Positions 34,351-43,082 of a DNA stretch of 64,000 nucleotides are shown in pieces (position 1 is the stretch's first letter; each line of letters opens with the position of its first letter). This stretch comes from Sporosarcina sp. P32b (GTDB lineage Bacteria > Bacillota > Bacilli > Bacillales_A > Planococcaceae), in contig NZ_PDZB01000001.1 of assembly GCF_002743335.1 (NCBI RefSeq), positions 62,001 through 126,000 on the forward strand, given 5' to 3'. The notes under the pieces were generated by a model, which saw nothing but the letters and a program-made list of their open reading frames with translations, searched no databases and was not told the DNA's origin. The translations under genes were made by a program, and so were the position numbers.

Positions 34351-35225
34351 AGGGAGAACAGGATGTGGAAAAAGTAATAGATATTGAAGATCGGATTCCA
34401 TCCATGCGTAAAAAACGCAGAAGAAAGGCCAACATCAGCTTTCTTCTGCTCGTCGTGATATTCGTCCTTGTTCTTCTTGCCTTGTTGTATTTTCAATCTT
34501 CATTAAGTGATGTTTCAAAAATATCTATTAATGAGACTGTTTTACACGAAAGTGAGGAGTATAAAGATCAGAGTGGATTGTATAAGGGACAATCACTGTG
34601 GGGATTCCGTGCTAAAGATATTGAAAAAAATATCAAGGGGATTCCTGGTGTGAAAGATGCTAAAGTGAAACGTGATTTTTACAATGACGTTTCCATTCAC
34701 GTAACGGAATGGGAACCAGTCGCTTATATAGAGAATCAAACACAATATGATCTATTGTTGGAAAATGGTGATCGCTTAGCAACGACTGATCCTGATATCC
34801 TTTCACATGCACCCATCCTAACTGGTTTTACCGATCCTGAAGTGACGGAACGAATGATCAATCAATTACAAGAGATGGATAGTACAGTTTTTGAACTCCT
34901 CTCAGAGCTTCGTTATCAAGAAGAAGATAAAATTGACGTATTTATGAGTGATGGATATGAAGTACATGCAGTGATTTTAGGTTTTGCTGATAAAATGTCC
35001 TACTATCCAGATATCATTGCTCAATTGCCTAAAGAAGAAAAAGGCGTGCTAGACATCGAAATTGGCGTGTACTTTAAAACATATACAGATTTCTACAAAG
35101 AACCAGTACCGATAGATGTGGAGCTTCCACAGCCTACTGAAGGGTCAAACGTAACAAAGGGCAAACCGGTCGAAGTAGAAATAAATAAGGAGGAAAAAAG
35201 TGAGCAAGAAACTGAAGAAAACTAG
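34347..35225 (+). CDS. divIB: Cell division protein DivIB (FtsQ)
   Basis: Bitopic divisome protein, 292 aa: cytoplasmic tail with IEDRIPSMRKKRRRKAN, one span (about 30-50), a POTRA domain (about 55-125; ISINETVLHESEEY, GVKDAKVKRDFYNDVSIHVTEWEPVAYIE), a beta domain and an acidic tail. ATG 34347 overlaps the spoVE stop; the QDVEKVIDIEDRIP segment aligns with the B. subtilis N-terminus and favours it over GTG 34365. Confidence 0.93.
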   Translation: MKGEQDVEKVIDIEDRIPSMRKKRRRKANISFLLLVVIFVLVLLALLYFQSSLSDVSKISINETVLHESEEYKDQSGLYKGQSLWGFRAKDIEKNIKGIPGVKDAKVKRDFYNDVSIHVTEWEPVAYIENQTQYDLLLENGDRLATTDPDILSHAPILTGFTDPEVTERMINQLQEMDSTVFELLSELRYQEEDKIDVFMSDGYEVHAVILGFADKMSYYPDIIAQLPKEEKGVLDIEIGVYFKTYTDFYKEPVPIDVELPQPTEGSNVTKGKPVEVEINKEEKSEQETEEN

Positions 35226-35925
35226 AGAGAAGCGCGGCAAGCAACTAGTGTTTTCCATCGTATTTCTAGTATTGGGCTTCATGCTTGCATTTTCCTATCG
35301 AACTATTGGCAGTAAGCAACAAGTGCTGGATTCAGAGCAAACCAATTTATTTCAGCAAGAGGAACAGTATCGCGCGGATTTAATCGATCAGCAAGAAAGA
35401 AACAAGGAATTGACAAATGAGTTACTCGAGAAACAACAACAAGTGCATTCGTATGAACAAGACTTCTCCGATAAAGAAAAGAATCATGCGGTTCTTGTAG
35501 AAAAAGCACGAGATTTACGATTATTGCTTGGAGATATTCCGTCAAAAGGTGCGGGGGTCAAAGTGACACTCGAAGATGCGGATTATGATCCTTCAGTACA
35601 AAACCCGAATGATTATATCGTCCATGAAAGTCACGTCTTACGTGTAATCAATGAATTGAAAATCGCAGGTGCGCAAGGAATGACGATCAACGGGCAACGG
35701 ATTAATTCGAATTCGTACATAAAATGTACAGGCCCTGTTATTATGGTTGATGGTAGAACGTTTCCAGCACCTTTTATTATAGAAGCAGTAGGGGATCCGA
35801 AAGTGCTTTCTCCGGCGCTACATTTAAAGGGCAGTGTCATAGATGGCTTGTTGCGAGATAATATCGTCGTCACACTAGAAGAAATGAAGGAAGTTCAACT
35901 GCCTGCGATTCGTGACGAAGTATGA
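35200..35925 (+). CDS. DUF881 family protein (YlxW-like)
   Basis: A 241-aa membrane-anchored protein: basic start, one span (about 15-35), coiled coil (about 45-105), then a DUF881 domain with LGDIPSKGAGVKVTLEDADYD, IVHESHVLRVINELKIAGAQGMTINGQRI and CTGPVIMVDGRTFPAPFIIEAVGDP. It lies at the ylxW position of the B. subtilis cluster; function unknown, with a division or envelope link suspected from location. GTG start, AAGGAGG upstream, overlapping divIB by 26 nt. Confidence 0.88.
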   Translation: MSKKLKKTREKRGKQLVFSIVFLVLGFMLAFSYRTIGSKQQVLDSEQTNLFQQEEQYRADLIDQQERNKELTNELLEKQQQVHSYEQDFSDKEKNHAVLVEKARDLRLLLGDIPSKGAGVKVTLEDADYDPSVQNPNDYIVHESHVLRVINELKIAGAQGMTINGQRINSNSYIKCTGPVIMVDGRTFPAPFIIEAVGDPKVLSPALHLKGSVIDGLLRDNIVVTLEEMKEVQLPAIRDEV

Positions 35926-35944
35926 TGGATTGTGGGGGGGTAGA

Positions 35945-36661
35945 GTGAAGCAAAAAACACACTGGAAGTTCACGTTGATTCTCGGTATAGTGGGATTTGT
36001 ATTGGCTTTACAATATAATTCAATGAATACTACATCTCCACGGGACACACGGGATTTATGGGCGATTCGTAAAGAATTATCAAGTGAAAAGAAAATTCAC
36101 TCTGAACTCTTGGATGAGATCAGGGGAATTGATCAGACGCTTGCAGCTTATAATGCATCACCTGAAGCCAATGCAGCAAGTGTATTGCAAGACACGTTGG
36201 ATAAATTGTATAAACAAGCGGGATTCATGCCGACCACTGGTCCAGGATTTGTAATAGAGGTTGCGCCATCCCCAGAAAGTATTGCGTTCGGTTATGAAAT
36301 AGAGCCAGTATCATCTGAACTGCTGGCTTGGTTTATTAATGTGGTGAATCAACAACAAGGTAATGAGTTGGAGATTGATGGCAAGCGCTTTACTACTTTG
36401 AGTTGGATCCGGGAAATCAATGGTAATCTGACAGTCAGTGGGGAAGTGGTTTCTACACCACCGTTCGATATTAAAGTCGTCTCACCTACGAAGGAAGCAA
36501 GTGAAAAATTGTACAATCAATTACTGACCACTACCATACAAGATGAGTTTTATTTGGACGACTTAATTTTGACAATTAGTGAACCAACGGACCGCGTTAC
36601 GTTACAAGGCTGGACGGGCGGTTTTGAAAATCGATTTTTAAAAGAACAAACAAAGGAGTGA
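35945..36661 (+). CDS. DUF881 family protein (YlxX-like)
   Basis: Second DUF881 protein, 238 aa from GTG 35945 (MKQKTHWKFTLILGIVGF), a better start than the upstream in-frame GTG because a run of seven G lies just before it. One membrane span, a coiled coil (about 45-75), and the domain with PTTGPGFVIEVAPSPESIAFGYE, LAWFINVVNQQQGNELEIDGKRF and GNLTVSGEVVSTPPFDIKVV. Weakly similar to its neighbour: a tandem pair, as in B. subtilis (ylxW, ylxX). Function unknown. Confidence 0.85.
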   Translation: MKQKTHWKFTLILGIVGFVLALQYNSMNTTSPRDTRDLWAIRKELSSEKKIHSELLDEIRGIDQTLAAYNASPEANAASVLQDTLDKLYKQAGFMPTTGPGFVIEVAPSPESIAFGYEIEPVSSELLAWFINVVNQQQGNELEIDGKRFTTLSWIREINGNLTVSGEVVSTPPFDIKVVSPTKEASEKLYNQLLTTTIQDEFYLDDLILTISEPTDRVTLQGWTGGFENRFLKEQTKE

Positions 36662-36668
36662 TGACAAA

Positions 36669-37034
36669 ATGTGGCTACCCTTACTTGGGCTCCTCCTTGG
36701 CGTTTCTCTAGGTTTGCTCTCGGATATACAGATTCCGCAAGTATATAATAATTATTTAACTATTGCGATTCTCGCTGCATTTGATACACTATTTGGTGGA
36801 ATCAGAGCCTATCTTCAGCAAGTGTATGACGACCGAATATTCGTCAGCGGATTTTTCTTCAACATACTATTAGCAGCAGCACTTGCTTTTATTGGTGTAC
36901 ACTTAGGTGTAGATTTATACTTGGCAGCAGTTTTCGCATTTGGCGTACGATTATTCCAGAATATCGCGGTCATCAGAAGAATTCTGCTTGCGAAATGGAC
37001 GGGTAGAAACAAAAATCCCGACACAAATGTGTAA
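36669..37034 (+). CDS. sbp: Small basic protein Sbp (DUF1290)
   Basis: A 121-aa membrane protein with about four hydrophobic segments: MWLPLLGLLLGVSLGLLS, PQVYNNYLTIAILAAFDTLFGGIRAYLQ (family signature), and GVHLGVDLYLAAVFAFGVRLFQNIAVIRRILL. Found before ftsA in Bacillales, function unknown. It follows the second DUF881 gene by 7 nt. Confidence 0.9.
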   Translation: MWLPLLGLLLGVSLGLLSDIQIPQVYNNYLTIAILAAFDTLFGGIRAYLQQVYDDRIFVSGFFFNILLAAALAFIGVHLGVDLYLAAVFAFGVRLFQNIAVIRRILLAKWTGRNKNPDTNV

Positions 37035-37059
37035 TATTAAATGTTTTTAGAAGAGGGTG

Positions 37060-37089
37060 TTGAAAATATTTAGACAAAGCAGTCATAAT
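37060..37089 (+). promoter_or_regulatory. Possible sigma-A promoter of ftsA-ftsZ
   Basis: TTGAAA (37060-37065), 18-bp spacer, CATAAT (37084-37089), 45 nt before ftsA. A promoter at this place would let ftsA-ftsZ be read apart from the long upstream operon. Confidence 0.5.
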
Positions 37090-37134
37090 ACAATAGAATG
37101 GAAGTTACTAGTTACATTAAGGAGGTGTCAATAA

Positions 37135-38421
37135 TTGAGTAAATCAAATCATTACGTATCACTTGATATAGGATCATCCACAATTAAAGTCTTAATTGGG
37201 GAGATGGATCAAAATGCCCTGCATGTAATCGGTGTAGGAAATGTACAATCTGCTGGAATTCGCAAAGGAACAATTATTGATATTGATGCCACTGTCCAGT
37301 CAATCCGTAAAGCGATTGAACAGGCTGAAAGAATGACAGGCTTAAAAATTGAGGAAGTAGTTCTTGGCATACCTGCAAATGGTGTCCAGTTCCAAAACGT
37401 CAAAGGCGTTGTGGCAGTGAACTCTGAAAATCGTGAAATTACAGATGATGATCTAGAAAGAGTTATGAAATCATCACAAGTAATGAATGTTCCACCTGAA
37501 AGAGAATTCGTCAATTTAGTGCCAAAGCAATTTATTGTCGATGATTATGATGAAATCACAGATCCCCGTGGTATGATGGGAGTAAGATTGGAAATGGACG
37601 CAACGTTAATTACGACGTCCAAAACTCAACTACATAACATTTTACGCTGTGTAGAAAAAGCCGGTTTACAAATTCGTGAAATTTATTTGCAACCGTTGGC
37701 GGCAGGTACATTCGCATTATCTGAAGATGAAATGTATCATGGAAGTGCCTTTATCGATATTGGCGGAGGGTCAACTACGGTTTCGGTATTTGCTGAAAAT
37801 CGTTTGATCAGTACGTCTGTATTACCAGTTGGCGGAGATCATATTACAAAAGACTTATCAATCGTCTTAAAAACACCTACAGAACAAGCTAGAATGATTA
37901 AGCATCAGTATGGACACGCTTATTATGATGACGCTTCGGATGAAGAATTATTTGAAGTACCAGTAGTAGGTTCAGATGCAAAAGATCAATACAGTCAGCG
38001 TTATATCTCTGATGTGATCGGTTCACGTCTTGAAGAATTGTTTGAATTGATTCTCGAAGATTTGTATGCAACAGGTATCCGTGACTTGCCTGGCGGTATC
38101 GTGATCACAGGTGGTACAGCTAAGCTGGACGGAATATTGCAGTTGGCTCGTGATGTCTTTAAAACAAGAGCTAGATTATACACACCAGAATATATTGGTG
38201 TCCGTGAGCCGATGTATTCTACTGCGGTTGGCTTGATTCGCTATGCGTATATGGAAGATGTGTTCTTTGGTTATGAAGAAGAGCCAGTTGGTTCACCTCA
38301 ATCATCAGACTCCATTTATGAAGTTGCGGAACCTTTAGCTAGGCCAGTCAAACCGAAAAAGGAAAAAAGTCAAGGATTCATGAAACGCGCTAAAAAAGTA
38401 TTCGACAATTTCTTTGAGTAA
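37135..38421 (+). CDS. ftsA: Cell division protein FtsA
   Basis: Actin-fold ATPase that tethers FtsZ to the membrane. 428 aa. Phosphate-1 motif SLDIGSSTIKVLIG, the SHS2 (1C) domain (about 85-160), phosphate-2 AFIDIGGGSTTVSVF, adenosine motif GGIVITGGTAKLDGI, and a C-terminal amphipathic helix (GFMKRAKKVFDNFFE) after a Pro-rich linker. TTG start with AAGGAGGTG upstream. Followed by ftsZ after 48 nt. Confidence 0.97.
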   Translation: MSKSNHYVSLDIGSSTIKVLIGEMDQNALHVIGVGNVQSAGIRKGTIIDIDATVQSIRKAIEQAERMTGLKIEEVVLGIPANGVQFQNVKGVVAVNSENREITDDDLERVMKSSQVMNVPPEREFVNLVPKQFIVDDYDEITDPRGMMGVRLEMDATLITTSKTQLHNILRCVEKAGLQIREIYLQPLAAGTFALSEDEMYHGSAFIDIGGGSTTVSVFAENRLISTSVLPVGGDHITKDLSIVLKTPTEQARMIKHQYGHAYYDDASDEELFEVPVVGSDAKDQYSQRYISDVIGSRLEELFELILEDLYATGIRDLPGGIVITGGTAKLDGILQLARDVFKTRARLYTPEYIGVREPMYSTAVGLIRYAYMEDVFFGYEEEPVGSPQSSDSIYEVAEPLARPVKPKKEKSQGFMKRAKKVFDNFFE

Positions 38422-38469
38422 ACATTGTGTTAGGTGGGAAATTGCAGATAATTTAGAGGAGGAAAATCA

Positions 38470-39639
38470 ATGCTTGAATTTGAGACGAACATAGATGCAT
38501 TAGCGGTAATTAAAGTTATTGGAGTAGGCGGCGGCGGAAACAATGCGGTCAACCGTATGATTGAACATGGAGTGCAGGGCGTAGAGTTTATCGCGGTAAA
38601 CACGGATGCTCAAGCATTGCAATTATCATCGGCTGAAATTAAACTACAAATCGGTGAGAAGCTTACTAGAGGACTAGGCGCAGGTGCTAACCCTGAAGTA
38701 GGAAAAAAAGCAGCTGAAGAAAGTAAAGAGCAGATTGAAGAAGCTCTACGTGGCGCTGATATGGTCTTCGTTACAGCTGGTATGGGCGGCGGAACGGGTA
38801 CGGGTGCAGCCCCGGTTATTGCTCAAATCGCTAAAGATATTGGCGCGTTGACTGTAGGCGTGGTTACACGTCCGTTCACTTTCGAAGGAAGAAAGAGATC
38901 TACTTCCGCAGCTGGCGGTATCGCAAGCATGAAAGAAGCAATCGATACGCTAATTGTTATTCCAAACGATAAATTGCTTGAGATTGTTGATAAGAACACT
39001 CCAATGCTTGAAGCGTTTAGAGAAGCTGACAATGTATTGCGTCAAGGTGTACAAGGTATCTCTGATTTGATCGCAGTACCTGGATTGATCAACCTTGACT
39101 TTGCTGACGTGAAAACAATCATGTATAACAAAGGTTCTGCATTGATGGGAATCGGTATGTCTACTGGTGAAAATCGTGCAGCGGAAGCAGCGAAAAAAGC
39201 TATTTCTAGTCCGTTGCTTGAAACATCCATCGATGGAGCCAAAGGTGTCTTAATGAATATTACAGGCGGCTCGAACTTGAGCTTGTTTGAAGTCCAGGAA
39301 GCAGCTGATATTGTTGCTACTGCATCAGACGAAAACGTCAATATGATCTTCGGTTCTGTGATCAACGACGACTTGAAAGATGAAATCATCGTAACAGTTA
39401 TCGCGACAGGATTTAACGAAGAACAGTTAGCTCCTTCAAGACAAAGAGGTGCTGGTGTAACGGGTGGCATTCGCCCACAACGACCTGTACAACAGCAACC
39501 GCCAACACAAAGCAGATATGAAGAGCAACCACGTTACGAGCAACAATCTGAGCCTAGACAGCCACAGGTTAATCAGCATCAGCACGAAGAACAACTGGAT
39601 ATCCCAACGTTCTTACGTAATCGTACGCGTCGTAAATAA
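38470..39639 (+). CDS. ftsZ: Cell division protein FtsZ
   Basis: Tubulin-fold GTPase that forms the Z ring. 389 aa. GTP-binding [17 protein letters not shown], tubulin signature [13 protein letters not shown]7 synergy loop [11 protein letters not shown], a Gln/Arg/Pro-rich linker (about 320-375) and the conserved C-terminal peptide [13 protein letters not shown] that binds FtsA, SepF and EzrA. AGAGGAGG ribosome-binding site. Terminator follows, closing the dcw cluster. Confidence 0.98.
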   Translation: MLEFETNIDALAVIKVIGVGGGGNNAVNRMIEHGVQGVEFIAVNTDAQALQLSSAEIKLQIGEKLTRGLGAGANPEVGKKAAEESKEQIEEALRGADMVFVTAGMGGGTGTGAAPVIAQIAKDIGALTVGVVTRPFTFEGRKRSTSAAGGIASMKEAIDTLIVIPNDKLLEIVDKNTPMLEAFREADNVLRQGVQGISDLIAVPGLINLDFADVKTIMYNKGSALMGIGMSTGENRAAEAAKKAISSPLLETSIDGAKGVLMNITGGSNLSLFEVQEAADIVATASDENVNMIFGSVINDDLKDEIIVTVIATGFNEEQLAPSRQRGAGVTGGIRPQRPVQQQPPTQSRYEEQPRYEQQSEPRQPQVNQHQHEEQLDIPTFLRNRTRRK

Positions 39640-39649
39640 TAAATAGAAC

Positions 39650-39694
39650 AAGCTTCCCGCAGGAGATGAACTTCTCATGCGGGAAGCTTTTTTA
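39650..39694 (+). terminator. Intrinsic terminator after ftsZ
   Basis: AAGCTTCCCGC (39650-39660) pairs with GCGGGAAGCTT (39679-39689) around an 18-nt loop, followed by T6. Confidence 0.93.
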
Positions 39695-39733
39695 TGTTTG
39701 TTTAAGAGTGATTACGCTATGTGCTTAAAAATA

Positions 39734-39796
39734 TGTCGAAGATTTTATCGTAAACCATCCAAAGCCCGACAGGTTTTTCATTAAAGCCATGATAAT
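39734..39796 (+). promoter_or_regulatory. spoIIG promoter region with a Spo0A box
   Basis: TGTCGAA (39734-39740) is an exact Spo0A-box core. CCGACA (39766-39771; the reverse strand reads TGTCGG, a weaker box) and GATAAT (39791-39796) form a -35/-10 pair with a long 19-bp spacer, reminiscent of the B. subtilis spoIIG promoter, which uses sigma-A with an over-long spacer and Spo0A~P bound near -35. Confidence 0.6.
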
Positions 39797-39818
39797 CTGT
39801 TTGTAAGGAGGCCGGCAT

Positions 39819-40667
39819 ATGTATGGAGAACTGATGATAGGGATCAATATGCTCTTTAACTACGCCATCCTATCATTCACTAATAAAGTTGGAAATCATC
39901 AAACGAGCAGGAGGAGGTTATGGAGCGCAGCATTTCTCGGAGCCTTCTTTATTACGTTGTTCCCGTATTCTGTGCTAGCGATGATCTTCACTTTCTTAGG
40001 AATGACGTATATTGCATTTGGACAAACGTTTGGTAGTTGGAAAAGTTCGATCCTCGCAGTACTGATCGCGGCTTTCTTCGCAGGAGGAATGTTGACCTTG
40101 ATCTACGCACAGATTAGTATCAGCGTAAATCAGAGCTTTTTATTCGTAGCAATTGGTCTAACCTATCTTTCGTTATACATCGTGAAGCATAAATGGATTG
40201 ATACACGCATGATGAATAAGTTAATGAGTTTCACGCTCGATTCAGAATTGAATTTATGGGGGGAAGTAATTCCGCTTAAGGTATTCATCGATACGGGTAA
40301 TCATTGCGTAGAACCATTATCAGGAGATCCTGTACATTTTATTGGCTATCAGGCAGTAAAAGAACAGCTACCCGTCGACTTCGCTTCAGCACTAGAGTCA
40401 TGGAATCCTGAAAAATCGCCAGACTTGGCTAGTTTTCCTACCACTTACCAAAGAAGTCTTCGGTTAATACGATTGCAGACTGTTCAAGGAGCTTCGTGGG
40501 CTGTCGGAATCAAGTACGATAGGTGGTTGCTCGAAGGTGAGTTAATGCCTGTAGGATATATTGTCTTGACTAGAGAACAGCGTCAATACCCTCAAGGTGC
40601 AGCAGCTATTTTACAAATGAGTGCGATGGATGTACTAAAAGAAGAAGGGAGAACGGCTATATGTTGA
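39819..40667 (+). CDS. spoIIGA: Pro-sigma-E processing peptidase SpoIIGA
   Basis: Membrane-embedded aspartic-type protease that cleaves pro-sigma-E in the mother cell after signalling by SpoIIR. 282 aa (B. subtilis 309). N-terminal half with five hydrophobic segments, C-terminal protease domain with the active-site motif [22 protein letters not shown] upstream. It overlaps sigE by 7 nt, the conserved arrangement. Confidence 0.94.
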   Translation: MYGELMIGINMLFNYAILSFTNKVGNHQTSRRRLWSAAFLGAFFITLFPYSVLAMIFTFLGMTYIAFGQTFGSWKSSILAVLIAAFFAGGMLTLIYAQISISVNQSFLFVAIGLTYLSLYIVKHKWIDTRMMNKLMSFTLDSELNLWGEVIPLKVFIDTGNHCVEPLSGDPVHFIGYQAVKEQLPVDFASALESWNPEKSPDLASFPTTYQRSLRLIRLQTVQGASWAVGIKYDRWLLEGELMPVGYIVLTREQRQYPQGAAAILQMSAMDVLKEEGRTAIC

Positions 40668-41371
40668 TAGAAGTGAAAAAATGGGTGTCTTATATTGCGG
40701 GATTCTTCAGACGAAAAGGCGGCATATTTTATATTGGTGGACATGAATCCCTTCCTAAGCCTCTCGATAAAGAGCAGGAAGCAAAAATGATTGCAGCATT
40801 AATGAAAGGTGACCCAGCTGCACGTGACACATTGATCGAAAAGAACTTACGTCTCGTTGTCTATATCGCAAGACGTTTCGATAATACGAACACGAACATT
40901 GAAGATCTTATTAGTATAGGAACGATTGGACTAATCAAAGCAATCGAAACTTTTAAAGCGGATAAAAACATTAAGCTTGCAACGTACGCTTCCCGTTGTA
41001 TTGAAAATGAAATTTTAATGCATTTGCGTAAAACAAATCGAATTCGTTCAGAAATTTCATTTGATGAGCCGTTGAATTCAGATGCGGATGGAAATGAGTT
41101 ACTTCTATCAGATATCTTAGGTACAGATGAAGATATCATCACAGACGACGTAGAGAAAAAGCTGGAGCGTCAATATATGATTGATGCTATTTCCATTTTA
41201 GATGAAAGAGAACGTTATATTATGGAACAGCGATTCGGATTGATGGGAACGAATGAAATGACGCAAAAAGAAGTGGCGGATCTTCTTGGTATATCGCAAT
41301 CTTATATATCTAGACTGGAAAAGAAAATAATTTCTGAGCTACGAGATCGACTAAATCAGCCCATTTCATAA
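40661..41371 (+). CDS. sigE: RNA polymerase sigma-E factor (pro-form)
   Basis: Early mother-cell sporulation sigma factor made as an inactive precursor. 236 aa. The pro-sequence (about residues 1-24, [20 protein letters not shown]) precedes the cleavage area [10 protein letters not shown]. Region 2: [38 protein letters not shown] and [20 protein letters not shown]. Region 4: [22 protein letters not shown]. Translationally coupled to spoIIGA. Confidence 0.97.
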   Translation: MLIEVKKWVSYIAGFFRRKGGIFYIGGHESLPKPLDKEQEAKMIAALMKGDPAARDTLIEKNLRLVVYIARRFDNTNTNIEDLISIGTIGLIKAIETFKADKNIKLATYASRCIENEILMHLRKTNRIRSEISFDEPLNSDADGNELLLSDILGTDEDIITDDVEKKLERQYMIDAISILDERERYIMEQRFGLMGTNEMTQKEVADLLGISQSYISRLEKKIISELRDRLNQPIS

Positions 41372-41408
41372 CTGGACTTATCGGCAGAAATTGGCGATTC
41401 GTGAATTC

Positions 41409-41437
41409 GCATATTCTAAAGAGTTGAGGACACACTA
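41409..41437 (+). promoter_or_regulatory. Sigma-F-type promoter of sigG
   Basis: GGACACACTA (41428-41437) fits the sigma-F -10 consensus GGNNANAHTR at all ten positions, and GCATA (41409-41413) fits GYWTA with a 14-bp spacer (usual 15). B. subtilis sigG is transcribed by sigma-F from the same intergenic position. The CACACTA part also fits the sigma-G -10, allowing autoactivation. Confidence 0.7.
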
Positions 41438-41475
41438 CTCTGTACACTCACCTATAGAATGCGGAGGAAGAGCCA

Positions 41476-42261
41476 ATGGTACGTACAAGAGTAGAGATTT
41501 GTGGGATCAATACGTCCGAGCTGCCTTTATTAACTGCAGATGTGATGAAAGAGACATTCATCCGTTTGCAAAGCGGTGACGAATTTGCCAGAGATGAATT
41601 GGTATTTGCGAATTTGCGTCTCGTACTTAGTCTTGTTCAGCGCTTTAACTATCGTGGAGAGCAGGCTGATGATTTATTCCAGGTTGGTTGTATTGGGTTG
41701 TTGAAAGCCATAGACAATTTCGATTTAAAACATAATGTCCGGTTTTCCACCTACGCTGTGCCGATGATCATTGGAGAAATCAAGCGACATCTTCGTGATC
41801 ACCATGCTGTTCGTGTATCCAGATCATTACGTGATATCGCGTATAAAGCCATCAGGGCAAAAGAACAATATGTCAACGAACATCAACACGAACCAAGAAT
41901 TTCAGATCTCGAGAAGATTACAGGCATACCGGAAGAAGATATACTCTTCGCCTTAGATGCTATACAAGACCCTATGTCGTTGCACGAGCCAATGAATAGC
42001 GATGGCGGCGATCCGATTTATATGATGGATCAGCTACATGATCAGAGAGTATCTGAAGACCGCTGGATGAACTACGTGTCCATTAAAGATAAGATGGGCG
42101 AGCTGGACGAACGTCAACAGCTAATCGTCTCCAAACGATTTTACCTCGGTCAGACGCAAACCGAAATCGCCAAGGAGCTCGGGATCTCACAAGCGCAAAT
42201 CTCGAGAATTGAGAAGCATGCGATGGAACAGATTCGGCTTGGGATTGAGCAGAAGAAATAG
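41476..42261 (+). CDS. sigG: RNA polymerase sigma-G factor
   Basis: Late forespore sigma factor, 261 aa. The N-terminus has VEICGINTSELPLL, the family-specific segment targeted by Gin. Region 2: LVFANLRLVLSLVQRFNYRGEQADDLFQVGCIGLLKAIDNF and RFSTYAVPMIIGEIKRHLRD. Region 3: VRVSRSLRDIAYKAI. Region 4: QTEIAKELGISQAQISRIEKHAMEQI. ATG 41476 with GCGGAGGA upstream. Order spoIIGA-sigE-sigG as in B. subtilis. Confidence 0.97.
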   Translation: MVRTRVEICGINTSELPLLTADVMKETFIRLQSGDEFARDELVFANLRLVLSLVQRFNYRGEQADDLFQVGCIGLLKAIDNFDLKHNVRFSTYAVPMIIGEIKRHLRDHHAVRVSRSLRDIAYKAIRAKEQYVNEHQHEPRISDLEKITGIPEEDILFALDAIQDPMSLHEPMNSDGGDPIYMMDQLHDQRVSEDRWMNYVSIKDKMGELDERQQLIVSKRFYLGQTQTEIAKELGISQAQISRIEKHAMEQIRLGIEQKK

Positions 42262-42283
42262 TGATTGCGATTGATATACAGAG

Positions 42284-42321
42284 ACTGTCCTTGCCACTTG
42301 AGAGTGGGGAGGGCAGTTTTT
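42284..42321 (+). terminator. Intrinsic terminator after sigG
   Basis: ACTGTCCT pairs with AGGGCAGT and the inner CCACT with AGTGG, with a small mismatch between, followed by TTTTT. Confidence 0.8.
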
Positions 42322-42770
42322 GTATTGTTAGCAATGCGAATGTGCGCCTAAAACGATAATCCACGTGTGTGATCATTGGCAGCATTATAGTATCCCAAAC
42401 CCTATAACTATCACGGCAAGCGCTCATTAATTCGCCTAAGTGATCATAATAACTGTATAAGCGCTCATTAATCACCATAAGCGATCATACTTAGTCGGTG
42501 AACGCTCTAAATAGCCAATAAGTGATCAAACTGCTTTCGTAACCGCTCATTAAGCTTTTGCTCTATACCGTACATGAACTTATACATAGAAAAGTTAAAA
42601 AGTGCCACTATTTAAAATGAAGTCTGGAACTACTTACAGTCTAACGTGACGATGTAAGTGTAAGAGGTGGCGACTCCTGGAGGACCAGCGCAATATTTCA
42701 CTTTGAAGTCAGTTTTCCGACGTTCTCATTAAAACTCACTATGCATAGTATGAAAGAAGGAGGGGAAACT
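42322..42770. other. Gene-free interval between sigG and ylmC
   Basis: About 450 bp with no ORF. It holds the 41-bp tandem repeat (42418-42553), an A/T-rich stretch (42570-42620), a GC-rich patch around 42667-42691 with the odd palindrome CTCCTGGAG, and a perfect 12-bp palindrome ACTATGCATAGT (42738-42749) just before the ylmC ribosome-binding site. I cannot place the ylmC promoter. Confidence 0.6.
42418..42553 (+). repeat. 41-bp tandem repeat array (3.5 units, 20/21-bp half units)
   Basis: Seven half-units start at 42418, 42438, 42459, 42479, 42500, 42520 and 42541. Their cores alternate strictly: GCTC at 42422, 42463, 42504 and 42545, and GATC at 42442, 42483 and 42524, each series exactly 41 bp apart. 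Half-units read AAGCGCTCATTAA or AAGTGATCATAA with variants, separated by less conserved 7-10 nt. There is no spacer/repeat structure of a CRISPR and no ORF. Confidence 0.85.
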
Positions 42771-43013
42771 ATGCGTTTTTCCAGCTTGCAGAAAAAAGAA
42801 GTCATTGAACTGAAAAAAGGTTCTTTCCTTGGTTTTGTTCAAGATGCCACAATTGACATCGAAAAAGGTGAGATTGCGCAACTTCATATAGGCGAACTTG
42901 AACGCTCCTTTTTCTCAGACAGCAAGTCAAAGGGTGTTCAAAAAATCAATTACAAAGACGTCATGACGATTGGAAAAGATATTATCTTGATTGAGAATAA
43001 ACGTCTCAACTAA
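42771..43013 (+). CDS. ylmC: YlmC/YmxH family sporulation protein (PRC barrel)
   Basis: An 80-aa PRC-barrel protein; the family is annotated as sporulation-associated because of its expression and position after sigG, but its function is unknown. ATG 42771 (MRFSSLQKKEVIELKKGSFLGF) is 5 nt after AAGGAGGGG; ten upstream codons are rejected. Features: DATIDIEKGEIAQLHIGE and KINYKDVMTIGKDIILIE. ylmA and ylmD, neighbours in B. subtilis, are absent. Confidence 0.88.
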   Translation: MRFSSLQKKEVIELKKGSFLGFVQDATIDIEKGEIAQLHIGELERSFFSDSKSKGVQKINYKDVMTIGKDIILIENKRLN

Positions 43014-43082
43014 TGACTTATCGTTGATATATAATGCCCTAATTGATACAATGAAATAAAGATGATGAAAAGTAGTGATAAT

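Noticed and set aside
42418..42553. CRISPR array
   Set aside because: Repeats are only about 13 nt with near-constant 7-10 nt linkers, imperfect, and no cas gene is in the window.
42667..42691. GC-rich patch with CTCCTGGAG resembling a Bacillaceae interspersed repeat
   Set aside because: Only one short copy in the window and no clear pairing; too little to support an element.
42738..42749. 12-bp palindrome ACTATGCATAGT before ylmC
   Set aside because: Single occurrence and A/T-rich; noted in the intergenic entry but no regulator can be named.
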